The notes beneath the pieces are model-generated. The model ran no database searches, was not told the origin of the DNA, and saw only the letters and a list, made by a program, of their open reading frames with translations. A program made the translations under genes and the position numbers. From positions 1 through 64,000 of the forward strand of contig NZ_MSJL01000007.1 of NCBI RefSeq assembly GCF_001921825.1: a DNA stretch of 64,000 bases. Direction: 5' to 3'. The DNA comes from Streptococcus acidominimus. Lineage in GTDB: Bacteria; Bacillota; Bacilli; Lactobacillales; Streptococcaceae. Positions 9,052 to 19,156 of this stretch are shown piece by piece. Each line of letters starts with the position of its first letter. Positions within the stretch are counted from its first letter, which is position 1.

Positions 9052-9057
9052 TTATAG
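9052..9057 (-). promoter_or_regulatory. -10 element of the glg operon promoter
   Basis: TATAAT on the minus strand, 34 bases before the TTG start. The -35 region is poor and lies next to a cre-like site. Confidence 0.6.
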
Positions 9058-9068
9058 CATAAACAAAA

Positions 9069-9141
9069 GCATTATGGAAGCGTTTTCCGAAAAAATAATT
9101 CAAATATTTTCATTTTTTCTTGCGATACGCTTTCATAATGC
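9069..9141. promoter_or_regulatory. Inverted pair of cre-like (CcpA) sites upstream of glgC
   Basis: ATGGAAGCGTTTTCCG (9074-9089) matches the cre consensus WTGNAANCGNWWWCA except near the end. A second copy in opposite orientation, read on the minus strand as GCATTATGAAAGCGTATCG, is at 9123-9141. The two share GCATTATG-N-AAGCGT, forming a 50-bp spaced inverted repeat. Carbon-catabolite control of glycogen synthesis is the likely meaning. Confidence 0.55.
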
Positions 9142-9165
9142 TCGGTATTTGTAGGAAAGAGGGGC

Positions 9166-10086
9166 TTAGTCGGAGGAATGACCGTCAAATTTTACTTCTT
9201 CAAGCAGGTAATGGATAAATTTTTCACCCATTTTAGAGAGTGTGGTCTTTTCGTGTTGAATATAGACCAACTCGATCTCATCCTCGTAATCAAGAGGGAT
9301 GGAGATAATATTGTCGCCATTGAGGTTGGCGTTCAAAATCCCTGTGGCAATGGTGTAGCCATCCAGTCCGATCAGGAGGTTGAAGAGGGTGGCGCGGTCG
9401 GATACGACAATGGACTTTTTGTGGTGTTCTTGTGAGAGAATCTCTTCGGAGAAGTAGAAAGAGTTGTGGATCCCTTGTTCGTAGCTTAGGTAGGGAAAAT
9501 CAGCCAAGTCCTGTAAGGTAATGAGTGATTTTTGAGCCAGTGGATTGGTTTTGCTGATAAAAACATGGGGTCTAGCTGTAAAGAGGTGGGTGTGGCTCAA
9601 ACGATGGTCGTCCAGCATTTTGAGTAGGACATCTCGGTTAAAACTGTTGAGAAAGAGAACACCGATTTCAGAGCGAAAATTCTTGACGTCGTCAATAATC
9701 TCCCAGGTTCGTGTTTCCCGTAGGAAGAGCTCATAATCTTCCATATCGGTTTCTTTCAGGAGGGAGACAAAGGCATTGACCACAAAGGCGTAGTGTTGGG
9801 AAGACACGCTAAAGAGCTGGCGTTTGGCACCCGGATTTTTATAGCGTTCTTCTAAGAGTTCGGTTTGCTCGACCACTTGGCGGGCATAAGAGAGAAATTC
9901 CATACCATCTCTTGTGAGGGTAATCCCCTTGGGGTTACGGTAGAAAATCTCAATGCCCATTTCTTTTTCTAGATCACGGACAGCGTTTGATAGGCTAGGC
10001 TGGGTGATGAATAATTGTTTGGCAGCTTCGTTCATGCTACCCGTTTCAGCAATTTTAATGATGTAGTGTAATTGTTGGATTCTCAT
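9166..10086 (-). CDS. LysR-family regulator, MtaR/MetR-like
   Basis: 306 residues with an N-terminal winged helix-turn-helix (about 1-60, starting MRIQQLHYIIKIAETGSMNEAAKQ) and a C-terminal effector-binding domain. The sequence closely resembles the streptococcal MtaR/MetR group, which controls methionine uptake and synthesis; it is clearly distinct from the CmbR-type gene at 41.8 kb. The gene points away from pyrK and the intergenic region holds the pyr promoter. No methionine gene is next to it, so it acts in trans. The methionine assignment rests on recollection of the family, not on context. Confidence 0.8.
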   Translation of the reverse strand: MRIQQLHYIIKIAETGSMNEAAKQLFITQPSLSNAVRDLEKEMGIEIFYRNPKGITLTRDGMEFLSYARQVVEQTELLEERYKNPGAKRQLFSVSSQHYAFVVNAFVSLLKETDMEDYELFLRETRTWEIIDDVKNFRSEIGVLFLNSFNRDVLLKMLDDHRLSHTHLFTARPHVFISKTNPLAQKSLITLQDLADFPYLSYEQGIHNSFYFSEEILSQEHHKKSIVVSDRATLFNLLIGLDGYTIATGILNANLNGDNIISIPLDYEDEIELVYIQHEKTTLSKMGEKFIHYLLEEVKFDGHSSD

Positions 10087-10105
10087 GCTCTTATTGTATC
10101 ATGAT

Positions 10106-10134
10106 TTGACAAAAAAAGATGAAAAATGTATAAT
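10106..10134 (+). promoter_or_regulatory. Promoter of the pyrK-pyrD unit
   Basis: TTGACA (10106-10111), 17 bases, TATAAT (10129-10134) with TG just before the -10. Transcription would start near 10141 and give a leader of about 300 bases. Confidence 0.85.
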
Positions 10135-10141
10135 GCAGAAT

Positions 10142-10438
10142 AATAAAACCTTTAATTGAGTCCAGAGAGGCAAAAAAGGCGAATACAGATACAAAGTGAC
10201 TGGCAATTTCAGACGATATGGCGTGCATGATTCACAGGCATGATCGGTCTTTCATTTGCTTTTAGTAGGGAAACTAACCGCAGCGATCACTAAATGATAG
10301 CAGAAAGCAGGGGAGTTGACGTGCGAACAAAAGGCAAGGGAAAGGACTGTGGAATATACGCTACTAGATTGGAGTTGTGAAGGACTAGTTCTTTTCGTGT
10401 AACCTTGCCTATGGCAAGGTTTTTTTGTAGGAGGAAAC
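10142..10438 (+). promoter_or_regulatory. PyrR-dependent attenuation leader of pyrK-pyrD
   Basis: GAGTCCAGAGAGGC near 10158-10171 is the PyrR-binding loop (UCCNGNGAGG). The leader ends in a terminator at 10401-10426, AACCTTGCC-TAT-GGCAAGGTT followed by T7. When UMP is high, PyrR binds the loop and favours the terminator. The stretch between the two is unusually long, over 220 bases, compared with the compact pyrF leader. Confidence 0.88.
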
Positions 10439-11212
10439 ATGATTTTAAAAGAAATGATGACCATTGTCCGTCAAGACTGCTTGGCTCCCAATATTTTCTC
10501 CTTGTACCTAAGAGGGGAGATGGTGAGCGAGATGAAGCCGGGGCAATTCCTGCATTTGAAAGTGCCGGACAAGTCCATGCTCTTGCGCAGACCGATTTCT
10601 ATCTCGGAGATTGATCTTGAACAGCGTGAAGCCCGCCTGATTTACCGAGTAGAAGGTCAGGGAACAGCTCTTTTCTCCCAGATGCAGGAGGGAGAAAAAA
10701 TTGATGTTATGGGTCCGCTCGGTAATGGTTTTCCACTCGATCATTTAGAAGCAGGTCAGACCATTCTGATTATCGGTGGCGGTATCGGTGTTCCTCCCTT
10801 GCTGGAGCTAGCAAAACAGGCCTATCACAGAGGGGTCAAGGTGGTTTCGGTGATTGGTTTTGCAGATCGACAGGCAGTCATTTTAGAAGAGGAATTGCGA
10901 CGCTACGGTGAGGTTTTTGTGACAACTGATAACGGTAGCTACGGTCAGCAGGGCTATGTCACGACGGTGGTCGACAGGCTATCTGATTCCTTTGCTGCTG
11001 TCTATGCTTGTGGTGCACCTGCTATGATGGCCTATGTGGACAAGCGATTTCAAGATCACCCACATGCCTACCTGTCTCTTGAGGCTCGTATGGCCTGTGG
11101 AATGGGAGCCTGTTATGCCTGTGTCGTTCGTCCGAAAGGAGGTCAAGAACATGAAAATCAACGTGTCTGCAAGGAGGGTCCCGTCTTTGCGACAGGTAGT
11201 CTTGTCTTATGA
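10439..11212 (+). CDS. pyrK: Dihydroorotate dehydrogenase electron-transfer subunit
   Basis: 257 residues of the ferredoxin-reductase type. It carries FAD and a [2Fe-2S] cluster and passes electrons from the PyrD-B subunit to NAD+. RRPISISEI near 50-58 is the FAD-binding motif; IIGGGIGVPPLLELA near 111-125 is the NAD-binding loop; Cys220, Cys225, Cys228 and Cys244 are the cluster ligands. It precedes pyrD by 14 bases. GGAGG is 5 bases before the ATG, directly after the attenuator. Confidence 0.95.
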   Translation: MILKEMMTIVRQDCLAPNIFSLYLRGEMVSEMKPGQFLHLKVPDKSMLLRRPISISEIDLEQREARLIYRVEGQGTALFSQMQEGEKIDVMGPLGNGFPLDHLEAGQTILIIGGGIGVPPLLELAKQAYHRGVKVVSVIGFADRQAVILEEELRRYGEVFVTTDNGSYGQQGYVTTVVDRLSDSFAAVYACGAPAMMAYVDKRFQDHPHAYLSLEARMACGMGACYACVVRPKGGQEHENQRVCKEGPVFATGSLVL

Positions 11213-11223
11213 GAAAGGAGTAG

Positions 11224-12168
<945 letters not shown>

Positions 12169-12240
12169 CAGGTAGTGGTTGACAATCGTCAGATAAATTA
12201 CTAGAATAAGAGTAGGAAAATAGGAATAACAGTTTACCCC

Positions 12241-12339
12241 TTTAACTCAGTCCAGAGAGGCTAGAAAGGTGTTCATGGTAAAAGTAGGGTTCTACCCTTC
12301 TTTTCGTGCAACCTTGTCTAGTTAGGCAAGGTTCTTTTT
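12241..12339 (+). promoter_or_regulatory. PyrR-dependent attenuation leader of pyrF
   Basis: CTCAGTCCAGAGAGGCTAG (12246-12264) is a PyrR-binding hairpin. The terminator ACCTTGTCTA-GT-TAGGCAAGGT followed by TCTTTTTG lies at 12310-12339. Its layout and the shared TTCTTTTCGTG before the terminator match the pyrK leader, so one may derive from the other. Confidence 0.88.
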
Positions 12340-12356
12340 GTGGAAAGGAAGAATAA

Positions 12357-13052
12357 ATGAGAGAAAAGCGTCCAGTCATTGCCCTTGATTTTCCAAGTTT
12401 TGAGCAGGTGAAAGCCTTTTTAGGTCTTTTTCCTAGCGATGAAAACTTGTATGTCAAAGTAGGTATGGAGTTGTACTACGCAGCAGGTTCGGAGATCCTA
12501 ACCTACATCAAGGATTTAGGGCATAGTATCTTTTTAGATTTGAAACTGCACGATATTCCCAATACAGTGGAGTCAGCTATGCGGGTCTTGGCAGATATTG
12601 GAGTGGATATGACAAACGTCCATGCTGCAGGCGGTGTTGAGATGATGAAAGCTGCCAAACGAGGTCTGGGGAACGCAGCCAAGCTCATTGCTGTGACACA
12701 GTTAACTTCAACATCAGAAGAGCAGATGAGGGAAGATCAAAACATTCAAAGCAGTTTAAAAGAGTCTGTACTACACTATGCCCAAAAGACCTATGAGGCT
12801 GGTTTGGATGGTGTAGTTTGCTCGGCTCAAGAAGCGTCAGCTATTAAACAGGAGACTGCTGATGACTTTATCTGCTTAACCCCGGGCATTCGTCCACAAG
12901 GTGCGGCAGTCGGTGATCAAAAGCGGGTGGTCAGCCCAGCTGATGCTTACAGCATAGGGAGCGACTACATTGTTGTGGGACGTCCCATCACGCAGGCAGA
13001 AGATCCTGTAAAAGCCTATCAAGCTGTTTACAAAGAGTGGAACCAATTATAG
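12357..13052 (+). CDS. pyrF: Orotidine 5'-phosphate decarboxylase
   Basis: 231 residues. Decarboxylates OMP to UMP, the last step of the pathway. The catalytic Asp-Lys array is visible: Asp11, Lys34 and [12 protein letters not shown] with Asp61, Lys63 and Asp66. LTPGIRP near 176 binds phosphate. Followed by pyrE after 91 bases. Confidence 0.96.
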   Translation: MREKRPVIALDFPSFEQVKAFLGLFPSDENLYVKVGMELYYAAGSEILTYIKDLGHSIFLDLKLHDIPNTVESAMRVLADIGVDMTNVHAAGGVEMMKAAKRGLGNAAKLIAVTQLTSTSEEQMREDQNIQSSLKESVLHYAQKTYEAGLDGVVCSAQEASAIKQETADDFICLTPGIRPQGAAVGDQKRVVSPADAYSIGSDYIVVGRPITQAEDPVKAYQAVYKEWNQL

Positions 13053-13072
13053 TCGTTTCGTTTATCTTTTAA

Positions 13073-13099
13073 TATAATCTTCAATAGCGGTTGAAGATT
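13073..13099 (+). promoter_or_regulatory. Possible -10 element and hairpin between pyrF and pyrE
   Basis: TATAAT at 13073-13078 overlaps a perfect 9-bp inverted repeat, AATCTTCAA / TTGAAGATT (13076-13084 and 13091-13099), without a T-tract. It may be an mRNA-processing or pausing structure or a weak promoter for pyrE. Confidence 0.3.
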
Positions 13100-13143
13100 G
13101 TCAACTATTTATCAAAATCAACAGAGTAGAAAAGGAGTAACCC

Positions 13144-13773
13144 ATGACATTATCCAAAGAAATTGCAGCACACTTACTTGATATTAAGGCGGTGTATTTA
13201 CAGCCAGACGCGCCATTTACATGGGCATCAGGGATACAATCCCCCATTTATACAGATAACCGTATTACCCTATCTTATCCAGATACCAGAACCTTGATTG
13301 AAGATGGGTTTGTCGAGAAAATCAAGGAATCATTCCCAGAAGTGGAAGTGATTGCGGGGACAGCAACAGCGGGTATTCCTCATGGAGCCATTATTGCTGA
13401 CCGTATGAATCTACCGTTTGCTTATATCCGTAGTAAACCAAAAGACCATGGGGCGGGTAATCAGGTTGAAGGTCGCATTGTTAAGGGGCAGAAGATGGTC
13501 GTGATTGAAGACCTGATTTCAACAGGAGGATCAGTCCTTGATGCTGTAAGAGCTGCAGAACGTGAGGGGGCAGATGTCCTCGGTGTAGTAGCCATTTTCA
13601 CCTATGAATTACCAAAGGCAACTGCTAATTTTGAGCAGGCAGGAGTTAAATTGGTGACCCTATCCAATTATAGTGATCTCATAAAGGTTGCCAAGGTTCA
13701 AGGCTATATCAATGCAGACGGTTTGACCTTGTTGAAGAAATTTAAAGAAAACCAAGAAACCTGGCAGGATTAA
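13144..13773 (+). CDS. pyrE: Orotate phosphoribosyltransferase
   Basis: 209 residues. Joins orotate to PRPP to make OMP. The PRPP-binding motif [12 protein letters not shown] is at about 119-130, and [13 protein letters not shown] forms the flexible catalytic loop with Lys and His. ATG is preceded by AAAGGAGTAACCC. It completes the pyrK-pyrD-pyrF-pyrE block. Confidence 0.96.
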   Translation: MTLSKEIAAHLLDIKAVYLQPDAPFTWASGIQSPIYTDNRITLSYPDTRTLIEDGFVEKIKESFPEVEVIAGTATAGIPHGAIIADRMNLPFAYIRSKPKDHGAGNQVEGRIVKGQKMVVIEDLISTGGSVLDAVRAAEREGADVLGVVAIFTYELPKATANFEQAGVKLVTLSNYSDLIKVAKVQGYINADGLTLLKKFKENQETWQD

Positions 13774-13788
13774 GCAGTCTGAAAGCAA

Positions 13789-13828
13789 AGAGTGGGAATG
13801 GCGGATGATTCAGCCTTCCCTCTTTTTT
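13789..13828 (+). terminator. Terminator after pyrE
   Basis: GAGTGGGAATGGC pairs imperfectly with GCCTTCCCTC, followed by TTTTTTT. Confidence 0.7.
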
Positions 13829-13849
13829 TGCAAGATAGACACTTGGTTA

Positions 13850-14015
13850 TTATAGTTGTAGTCCAACCAGTCTGGGGGACTGATTGAGGTGGGAGATGAA
13901 GAAGAGGAAGTTTTCGTTAAAGGTTGCAGGTAATTGGGCTCTTTAAAAGTCAAAAAGAGATTTTGTCAAGATTGAGTTCGTAGCCCGAGTTCCGAGTTCA
14001 ATGATATGAAGATAA
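13850..14015. repeat. Degenerate modular repeat upstream of the GT-C gene
   Basis: Contains a decayed hairpin (CAACCAGTC / GACTGATTG, one mismatch) followed by AGGTGGGAGATGAAGAAGA and the end-motif GTAGCCCGAGTTC, repeated as CGAGTTCAAT near 14000. Confidence 0.5.
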
Positions 14016-14053
14016 ACGAAATGACTACAATAGAAATCGGCTGTCTAAAGTGG

Positions 14054-14059
14054 TATAAT
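14054..14059 (+). promoter_or_regulatory. Extended -10 of a leaderless transcript
   Basis: TGGTATAAT (TATAAT at 14054-14059) is only 7 bases before the ATG of the next gene, so the start point would fall at or next to the A of the ATG. No ribosome site is present. Confidence 0.6.
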
Positions 14060-14066
14060 AAGTAGC

Positions 14067-15542
14067 ATGTATCATCTATTTTTTAATTGTCTTCAGAAAT
14101 TGATGTGGTTGATGACACTCTTTTGGCTAGTCGTGGTGGTTCGGGAATTGTGGAGTTTTCCAAGACTGTTTCTCTATCTGGCGATAATCTTCTTGCTCTT
14201 GCTCGTGTGGAAGAAGAAGGCAGTCCTTAGAGCCTATACCTATGCGATGGCTCATAAGAGGCTTCTAATTGGTTTAGCGATTCTCTTTCAGTTACTGGTC
14301 ATTGGATCGGCTAATTTGTTGGTCAGACGGGACGCGGCGGTCGTTATTACAGGCGCCTTGGAGATGATAGAAGATCAGTCTATTTCCAACTATCTGACGC
14401 GCAACCCCAATAATCTTCCCATGTTCTTGTATGCTAGAGCGCTCTATCGTCTCTTCGGGACTGCCTCTCTTTGGGTTCTGCAAGCCTTGGGAATGCTGTA
14501 TATAAATGGAACAGCCTATATTCTCTATCGAACTGGTCGTGACTTTTTTAGCCAGCAGGTGGCAGATATTCTTTTTATCCTCTATCTATTGCTGCTTGGC
14601 TTCTCGCCTTATGTTATTCAAACTTACACAGATATTACCTCGCTTCCCTTTCTGGCGGGTCAACTCTATTTGATGGTTGCTCTCTTAAAAGAAGAGCGCA
14701 AGGTCACACAAGGTTTGTGTCTGCTCGGGATACTGACTGCGATTGCGAGCATTTTCCGCCCCACAGCGCTGGTTATTGTGATTGCCTTTGTCCTGCTCCT
14801 CTTTTTGAGAGGAAAGTGGCGACGATTTATTCGCTATATGGCGGTATTTGTCTCTAGTTTTTCTGTGATGTTTGCAGGGCTGACCTATGGTATCCATCAT
14901 CAGCAGGAAGTCAAGATTGTTCATGACGAGACCTTGGCCAAGGGGCTGACAACCTTTATCAATCTAGGTTTGACCTATTCAGGAACGAATCAGGAAGACA
15001 TGAAAGAGGGGCTCCTCGTCTATATAGACCCTGAAAAGCATGGCGATTATAACAACGGTATGTTTGCGAAAGAAAATGAGATCAAAGAGATTAAACGCAG
15101 ACTGAGGAATTACACGCCCGTGACATTTGCCCAACACCTCCAATACAAACTTGCCATGACCCTGTATGACGGTTCTCTGAATTGGCTCTATCGAAAGCCA
15201 GAAGATGAGAAGACACCCCTCGTATCACCCCTATACAAGTATACGAAAGAAAATAGGTTTGCAGAAGTGATCCGGCAGTCGGTGATTCAGTATGATGGGG
15301 ACTATTATCACTACTATCGAGGGATAAAACAGCTTGTCTGGCTTGTGGTAGCGCTCGGTTTGTTTGCCGCTGTATGGCGCTATCGTTCAGACGAGACCAT
15401 CAACTTTTTAAGTCTAGCGATCTTTGGAGGTCTCTTGTTTCTCATGATCTTTGAGGGCGGAAAGACCCGCTATCTACTACAATTCTTCCCGCAGATTTTG
15501 CTCCTATCGAGCCTTGGGTTAAACAAGATACGAGAGCGTTAA
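14067..15542 (+). CDS. Polytopic membrane glycosyltransferase (GT-C/ArnT-PMT-like)
   Basis: 491 residues, rich in hydrophobic segments (roughly 10-12 membrane helices) with a C-terminal cytoplasmic or extracellular tail region around 290-420. The VRRDAAVVITGALEMI segment after the early helices is where GT-C enzymes carry catalytic acidic residues. I assign it to lipid-linked sugar transferases that act outside the membrane, with moderate confidence. A GtrB-like GT2 gene lies 520 bases downstream; such pairs usually charge undecaprenyl phosphate with one sugar and transfer it to a cell-wall polymer. No GtrA-type flippase is seen nearby. There is no ribosome site. Confidence 0.65.
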   Translation: MYHLFFNCLQKLMWLMTLFWLVVVVRELWSFPRLFLYLAIIFLLLLVWKKKAVLRAYTYAMAHKRLLIGLAILFQLLVIGSANLLVRRDAAVVITGALEMIEDQSISNYLTRNPNNLPMFLYARALYRLFGTASLWVLQALGMLYINGTAYILYRTGRDFFSQQVADILFILYLLLLGFSPYVIQTYTDITSLPFLAGQLYLMVALLKEERKVTQGLCLLGILTAIASIFRPTALVIVIAFVLLLFLRGKWRRFIRYMAVFVSSFSVMFAGLTYGIHHQQEVKIVHDETLAKGLTTFINLGLTYSGTNQEDMKEGLLVYIDPEKHGDYNNGMFAKENEIKEIKRRLRNYTPVTFAQHLQYKLAMTLYDGSLNWLYRKPEDEKTPLVSPLYKYTKENRFAEVIRQSVIQYDGDYYHYYRGIKQLVWLVVALGLFAAVWRYRSDETINFLSLAIFGGLLFLMIFEGGKTRYLLQFFPQILLLSSLGLNKIRER

Positions 15543-16025
15543 GCGAGCAAAGCAAAAATAGGAGTTTTGACGAAGAACTTTAGGCTCTAGGAAAAACTAT
15601 CTTTTTTGCACAGCTCGTAGCTCGAGTTCAGTTACACAAGATACGAGGACGTAAAAAAAGCGACTGAAAATTAGGAGTCTTGACGAGTGAAAAGCTCCTG
15701 TGGAGGTTTTCAGCATGTAGTCCAGTAATTGTGTCTCTTTTTCATACAGTGCTTAGCTCGAGTTCAATTCCCAAAGCTACGAGAGCGTTAAAAGCACACA
15801 GTGAAATAGGAAATCTGACGCAGAGACTAGAGAGAGTTTGCTTTGCAAACTTCTATTTCCCGTCTCAAAAGGTATCCACACTTGACACGAGCTTCACTCG
15901 TTCTATCTCCCACCTTCCCCAATCTATTCCTAGATTGGGGAAGCAACTAAAGTTGTAGCAATTGCGTCTCTTTTTCACATAGTGTTTAACTCAAGTTCAA
16001 TTAACAAGATAAACGAATGCCTATA
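15530..16025. repeat. Array of three modular repeats between two glycosyltransferase genes
   Basis: Three successive start motifs are visible: AAGATACGAGAGCGTTAA (15524), AAGATACGAGGACGTAAAA (15641) and AGCTACGAGAGCGTTAAAA (15776). Each unit ends in a variant of TAGCTCGAGTTCAATT. The last unit holds the perfect 13-bp stem CTTCCCCAATCTA / TAGATTGGGGAAG at 15914-15943 plus the ACGAGCTTCACTCGT stem. The middle unit holds AAAGCTCC-TGT-GGAGGTTTT. An ORF of 92 codons across this block has no ribosome site and repeat-like content, so I do not call it a gene. Confidence 0.8.
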
Positions 16026-16064
16026 TCAATCGAAATGGAATGACCAGAACAAGGAAAGGAAACT

Positions 16065-16988
16065 ATGATTTCAGTCATTATCCCCTGCTTCAATGAAGAA
16101 GAAGCAATCCCCCTCTTTTATCAGGAAATGGAGAAGATTCGTGCGCAGATGGAGGAAAGTTTTGAATACCTCTTTATCAATGACGGATCGCAGGATCAAA
16201 CCCTAGAGGTGTTACGAGGTTTAGCCAGCCAAGATGAGGCGGTACATTACCTCTCTTTCTCCAGAAATTTCGGTAAGGAAGCAGCGCTTTATGCAGGCCT
16301 CAAGGAAGCCAAAGGTGACTTGGTGACCGTTATGGATGTGGACTTGCAAGATCCACCCGAGATGTTAATCGAGATGAAAGCCATGTTGGATGTGAATCCG
16401 GACTTGGACTGTGTCGGTACTCGGCGTGTGACCCGTGCTGGTGAGCCACCGATTCGGAGTTTTTTTGCAAGCCTCTTTTATAAGATTATGAATAGGATTA
16501 GTCAGGTTGAAGTAGTGGATGGAGCACGTGATTTTCGCTTGATGCGCCGTCACATGGTTGACGGGATCCTAGAAGTATCAGAATACAATCGTTTTTCAAA
16601 GGGAATTTTTGCCTGGGTTGGTTTTGAGACGGAGTATCTTCCCTATGAGAATGTCGAGCGTGTGGCTGGCGAGACCAGCTGGTCTTTCTGGAAATTGCTC
16701 TCCTATTCCATTGAAGGGATGATCAATTTTTCTGAAGTGCCCTTAAATATCGCCTCCTATCTAGGGCTCTTAACCTTTCTCTTTTCCCTCTTGCTGATGG
16801 GAGTGATTGTCTTTAAAACTCTCGTATTTGGAGATCCGACAATCGGGTGGCCCTCAACCATTTGTATTATCTTGTTTCTAGGAGGCTTGCAGCTAATGAC
16901 CATAGGAATTTTAGGTAAGTATATCTCAAAAGTATTCTTAGAAACCAAGAAACGCCCGATTTACTTAGTGAAAGAAAGAAGTAACTAG
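16065..16988 (+). CDS. GtrB/CsbB-like polyprenyl-phosphate glycosyltransferase (GT2)
   Basis: 307 residues. The N-terminal GT2 domain starts MISVIIPCFNEEEAIPLF and has the metal-binding motif VMDVDLQDPPE near 92-102. Two C-terminal membrane helices (about 228-255 and 265-290) are as in GtrB, CsbB and YkcC. The family loads a sugar from a nucleotide donor onto undecaprenyl phosphate at the inner membrane face. Likely partner: the GT-C protein encoded upstream. AAGGAAAGG precedes the start. Confidence 0.88.
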   Translation: MISVIIPCFNEEEAIPLFYQEMEKIRAQMEESFEYLFINDGSQDQTLEVLRGLASQDEAVHYLSFSRNFGKEAALYAGLKEAKGDLVTVMDVDLQDPPEMLIEMKAMLDVNPDLDCVGTRRVTRAGEPPIRSFFASLFYKIMNRISQVEVVDGARDFRLMRRHMVDGILEVSEYNRFSKGIFAWVGFETEYLPYENVERVAGETSWSFWKLLSYSIEGMINFSEVPLNIASYLGLLTFLFSLLLMGVIVFKTLVFGDPTIGWPSTICIILFLGGLQLMTIGILGKYISKVFLETKKRPIYLVKERSN

Positions 16989-17019
16989 CAGGGGCTAGGA
17001 CTATGAAAAGGAGGAAGGA

Positions 17020-18000
17020 ATGGCTAATGTAAACTGGAACTGGGCAACCCTAGGAACCGGTGTGATTGCACATGAGCTTGCTCAGGCCTTGCAAGGATTG
17101 GGAGGAAATCTCTACTCGGTAGCGAATCGGACCTATGAAAAAGGAGTAGCCTTTGCAGAGCAGTATGGGATTGAAAAAGTGTACTCTGAAGTGGACGAGG
17201 TCTTTGCAGATGAAGAAGTCGATATTATCTATATATCAACACCCCATAATACCCATATTGATTTTCTACGCAAGGCTTTAGCAGCCGGAAAGCATGTCCT
17301 ATGCGAAAAGTCCATCACCCTAAATAGTGCGGAATTAGAAGAAGCAATGCAGCTTGCCGAGGAAAATGGTGTCGTACTGGCAGAAGCCATGACGATCTAT
17401 CATATGCCGCTCTACCGCAAGTTGAGCGCAATTCTTGCATCAGGCAGTCTTGGTCCACTTAAAATGATTCAGATGAATTTTGGGAGCTATAAAGATTATG
17501 ACATGACCAACCGATTTTTTAATCGTCACCTAGCAGGCGGAGCACTTTTAGACATTGGGGTCTATGCCTTGTCCTTTGTGAGATGGTTCATGTCTTCTTG
17601 TCCACGTCAGATTGTCTCACAGGTCAGTTTGGCTCCGACAGGTGTAGATGAACAAGTCGGTATCTTGTTGACCAATGAAGAGGGGGAGATGGCAACGGTC
17701 AGTCTTAGCCTCCATGCTAAGCAGCCCAAGCGGGGGCTCTTGGTCTATGAGCAGGGCTATATTGAAATAAGGGATTACCCGCGCGGACAGCGAGCGGTGA
17801 TCACCTATACCGAAGATGGGCATCAAGAAGTAGTGGAAAGTGGCGATACAAATCAAGCCCTCCGCTATGAGGTACTTGATATGGAACGGGCGGTCTCAGG
17901 CATTGATCAACAGATGTATCTAGCTTATAGTTATGATGTGATGCAGATGATGACGGACTTACGTCAAGAATGGGGCCTGACCTATCCTGAAGAAGAGTGA
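17020..18000 (+). CDS. Gfo/Idh/MocA-family oxidoreductase
   Basis: 326 residues. An N-terminal Rossmann fold (about 1-120) begins [17 protein letters not shown], and a C-terminal alpha/beta substrate domain follows. The usual EKP signature reads CEKSITLN, with Ser in place of Pro. The family oxidises or reduces sugars and related compounds with NAD(P); the substrate is unknown. The gene is 31 bases after the GT2 gene and 14 bases before ung, so it may be part of a transcript with both. Confidence 0.85.
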   Translation: MANVNWNWATLGTGVIAHELAQALQGLGGNLYSVANRTYEKGVAFAEQYGIEKVYSEVDEVFADEEVDIIYISTPHNTHIDFLRKALAAGKHVLCEKSITLNSAELEEAMQLAEENGVVLAEAMTIYHMPLYRKLSAILASGSLGPLKMIQMNFGSYKDYDMTNRFFNRHLAGGALLDIGVYALSFVRWFMSSCPRQIVSQVSLAPTGVDEQVGILLTNEEGEMATVSLSLHAKQPKRGLLVYEQGYIEIRDYPRGQRAVITYTEDGHQEVVESGDTNQALRYEVLDMERAVSGIDQQMYLAYSYDVMQMMTDLRQEWGLTYPEEE

Positions 18001-18014
18001 GAAAGGGGACGCAG

Positions 18015-18668
18015 ATGGAACATTCAGCTTGGCATAATTTAATAAAAGAGCAGCTCCCACAGGGGTATTTCGGAAAAATCAATCAATTCTTGGATTACGT
18101 GTATGGGCATGGGGTCGTTTATCCTCCAAGGGAAAAGGTCTTTCATGCCATCCAGACAACAGCCCTAGAAGACGTAAAGGTGGTGATCTTGGGACAGGAT
18201 CCCTATCATGGTCCCAAGCAAGCGCAAGGCTTGAGTTTTTCTGTTCCCAACGACTTACCAGCACCCCCTTCCCTGCAAAATATCTTGAAAGAATTGGCAG
18301 ATGATGTGGGGGAAAAACCTCACCATGATTTGACCCCGTGGGCGGAGCAAGGGGTCTTGCTGCTCAATGCTGGTTTGACAGTTCCTGCTGGACAGGCCAA
18401 CGGTCATGCAGGACAAATCTGGGAACCCTTTACGGACGCCATTATCAAGGTGGTCAATGCCAAAGAAAGTCCCGTTGTCTTTATTCTTTGGGGTTCCTAT
18501 GCTCGCAAGAAAAAAGCTTTGGTGACCAATTCCCAGCATCTGGTGGTAGAATCAGCTCACCCAAGTCCCTTGTCAGCCTATCGGGGATTTTTCGGGAGCA
18601 GACCCTTCTCACGAACCAATCAATTTTTAGAAAGCAAGGGCTTGGCGCCGATTAACTGGCTTTTGTAG
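18015..18668 (+). CDS. ung: Uracil-DNA glycosylase
   Basis: 218 residues, family 1. Removes uracil from DNA. GQDPYHG at 60-66 has the catalytic Asp62, and HPSPLS has His182. Start ATG at 18015 (MEHSAWH, as in other streptococci) with AAAGGGG upstream; a GTG at 17997 overlaps the previous stop and is less likely. Followed after 8 bases by mutX, pairing two DNA-repair functions. Confidence 0.96.
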   Translation: MEHSAWHNLIKEQLPQGYFGKINQFLDYVYGHGVVYPPREKVFHAIQTTALEDVKVVILGQDPYHGPKQAQGLSFSVPNDLPAPPSLQNILKELADDVGEKPHHDLTPWAEQGVLLLNAGLTVPAGQANGHAGQIWEPFTDAIIKVVNAKESPVVFILWGSYARKKKALVTNSQHLVVESAHPSPLSAYRGFFGSRPFSRTNQFLESKGLAPINWLL

Positions 18669-18676
18669 GAGGAGAA

Positions 18677-19141
18677 ATGGTAAAATTAGCAACGATTTGT
18701 TATCTTGATAACGGAAAAGAATTGCTCCTGTTGCACCGCAATAAAAAGAAGCAGGATGTTCATGCGGGAAAATGGATTGGCGTGGGAGGTAAGCTGGAGG
18801 CAGGAGAAACACCGCAGGAATGTGCCGTTCGGGAAATCTTTGAGGAGACAGGCTTACGAGCAAATCCAATTTTAAAGGGGATTATCACCTTTCCAGAGTT
18901 TACACCTGACCATGATTGGTATACCTACGTCTTTACAGCGACAGAGTTTGAAGGTGAGCTAAGCGAATGTGATGAGGGAACGCTTGAATGGGTGCCTTAT
19001 GAGGATGTTCTTTCAAAGCCAACCTGGGAGGGAGATCGTACCTTTCTTTCGTGGTTATTGGAAAACAAGCCCTTCTTTTCAGCTAAGTTTAGCTACGAGG
19101 GCGATCGACTGGTAGACAGTCATGTGGATTTTTACGGGTAA
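18677..19141 (+). CDS. mutX: MutX-type 8-oxo-dGTP diphosphatase
   Basis: 154 residues. The Nudix box is complete: Gly38, Glu44, Arg52-Glu53, Glu56-Glu57, Gly59. The sequence closely follows pneumococcal MutX, including LATICYLDNGKELLLLHRN at the start and the WIGVGGKLE segment. It removes oxidised dGTP from the nucleotide pool and prevents A:T to C:G changes. GGAGGAGAA precedes the ATG. Confidence 0.92.
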   Translation: MVKLATICYLDNGKELLLLHRNKKKQDVHAGKWIGVGGKLEAGETPQECAVREIFEETGLRANPILKGIITFPEFTPDHDWYTYVFTATEFEGELSECDEGTLEWVPYEDVLSKPTWEGDRTFLSWLLENKPFFSAKFSYEGDRLVDSHVDFYG

Positions 19142-19156
19142 GATAAAGGAGTAGAG

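Noticed and set aside
15680-15958. 92-codon ORF between the two glycosyltransferase genes
   Set aside because: Made entirely of repeat modules, no ribosome site, and similar short ORFs arise in other copies by chance.
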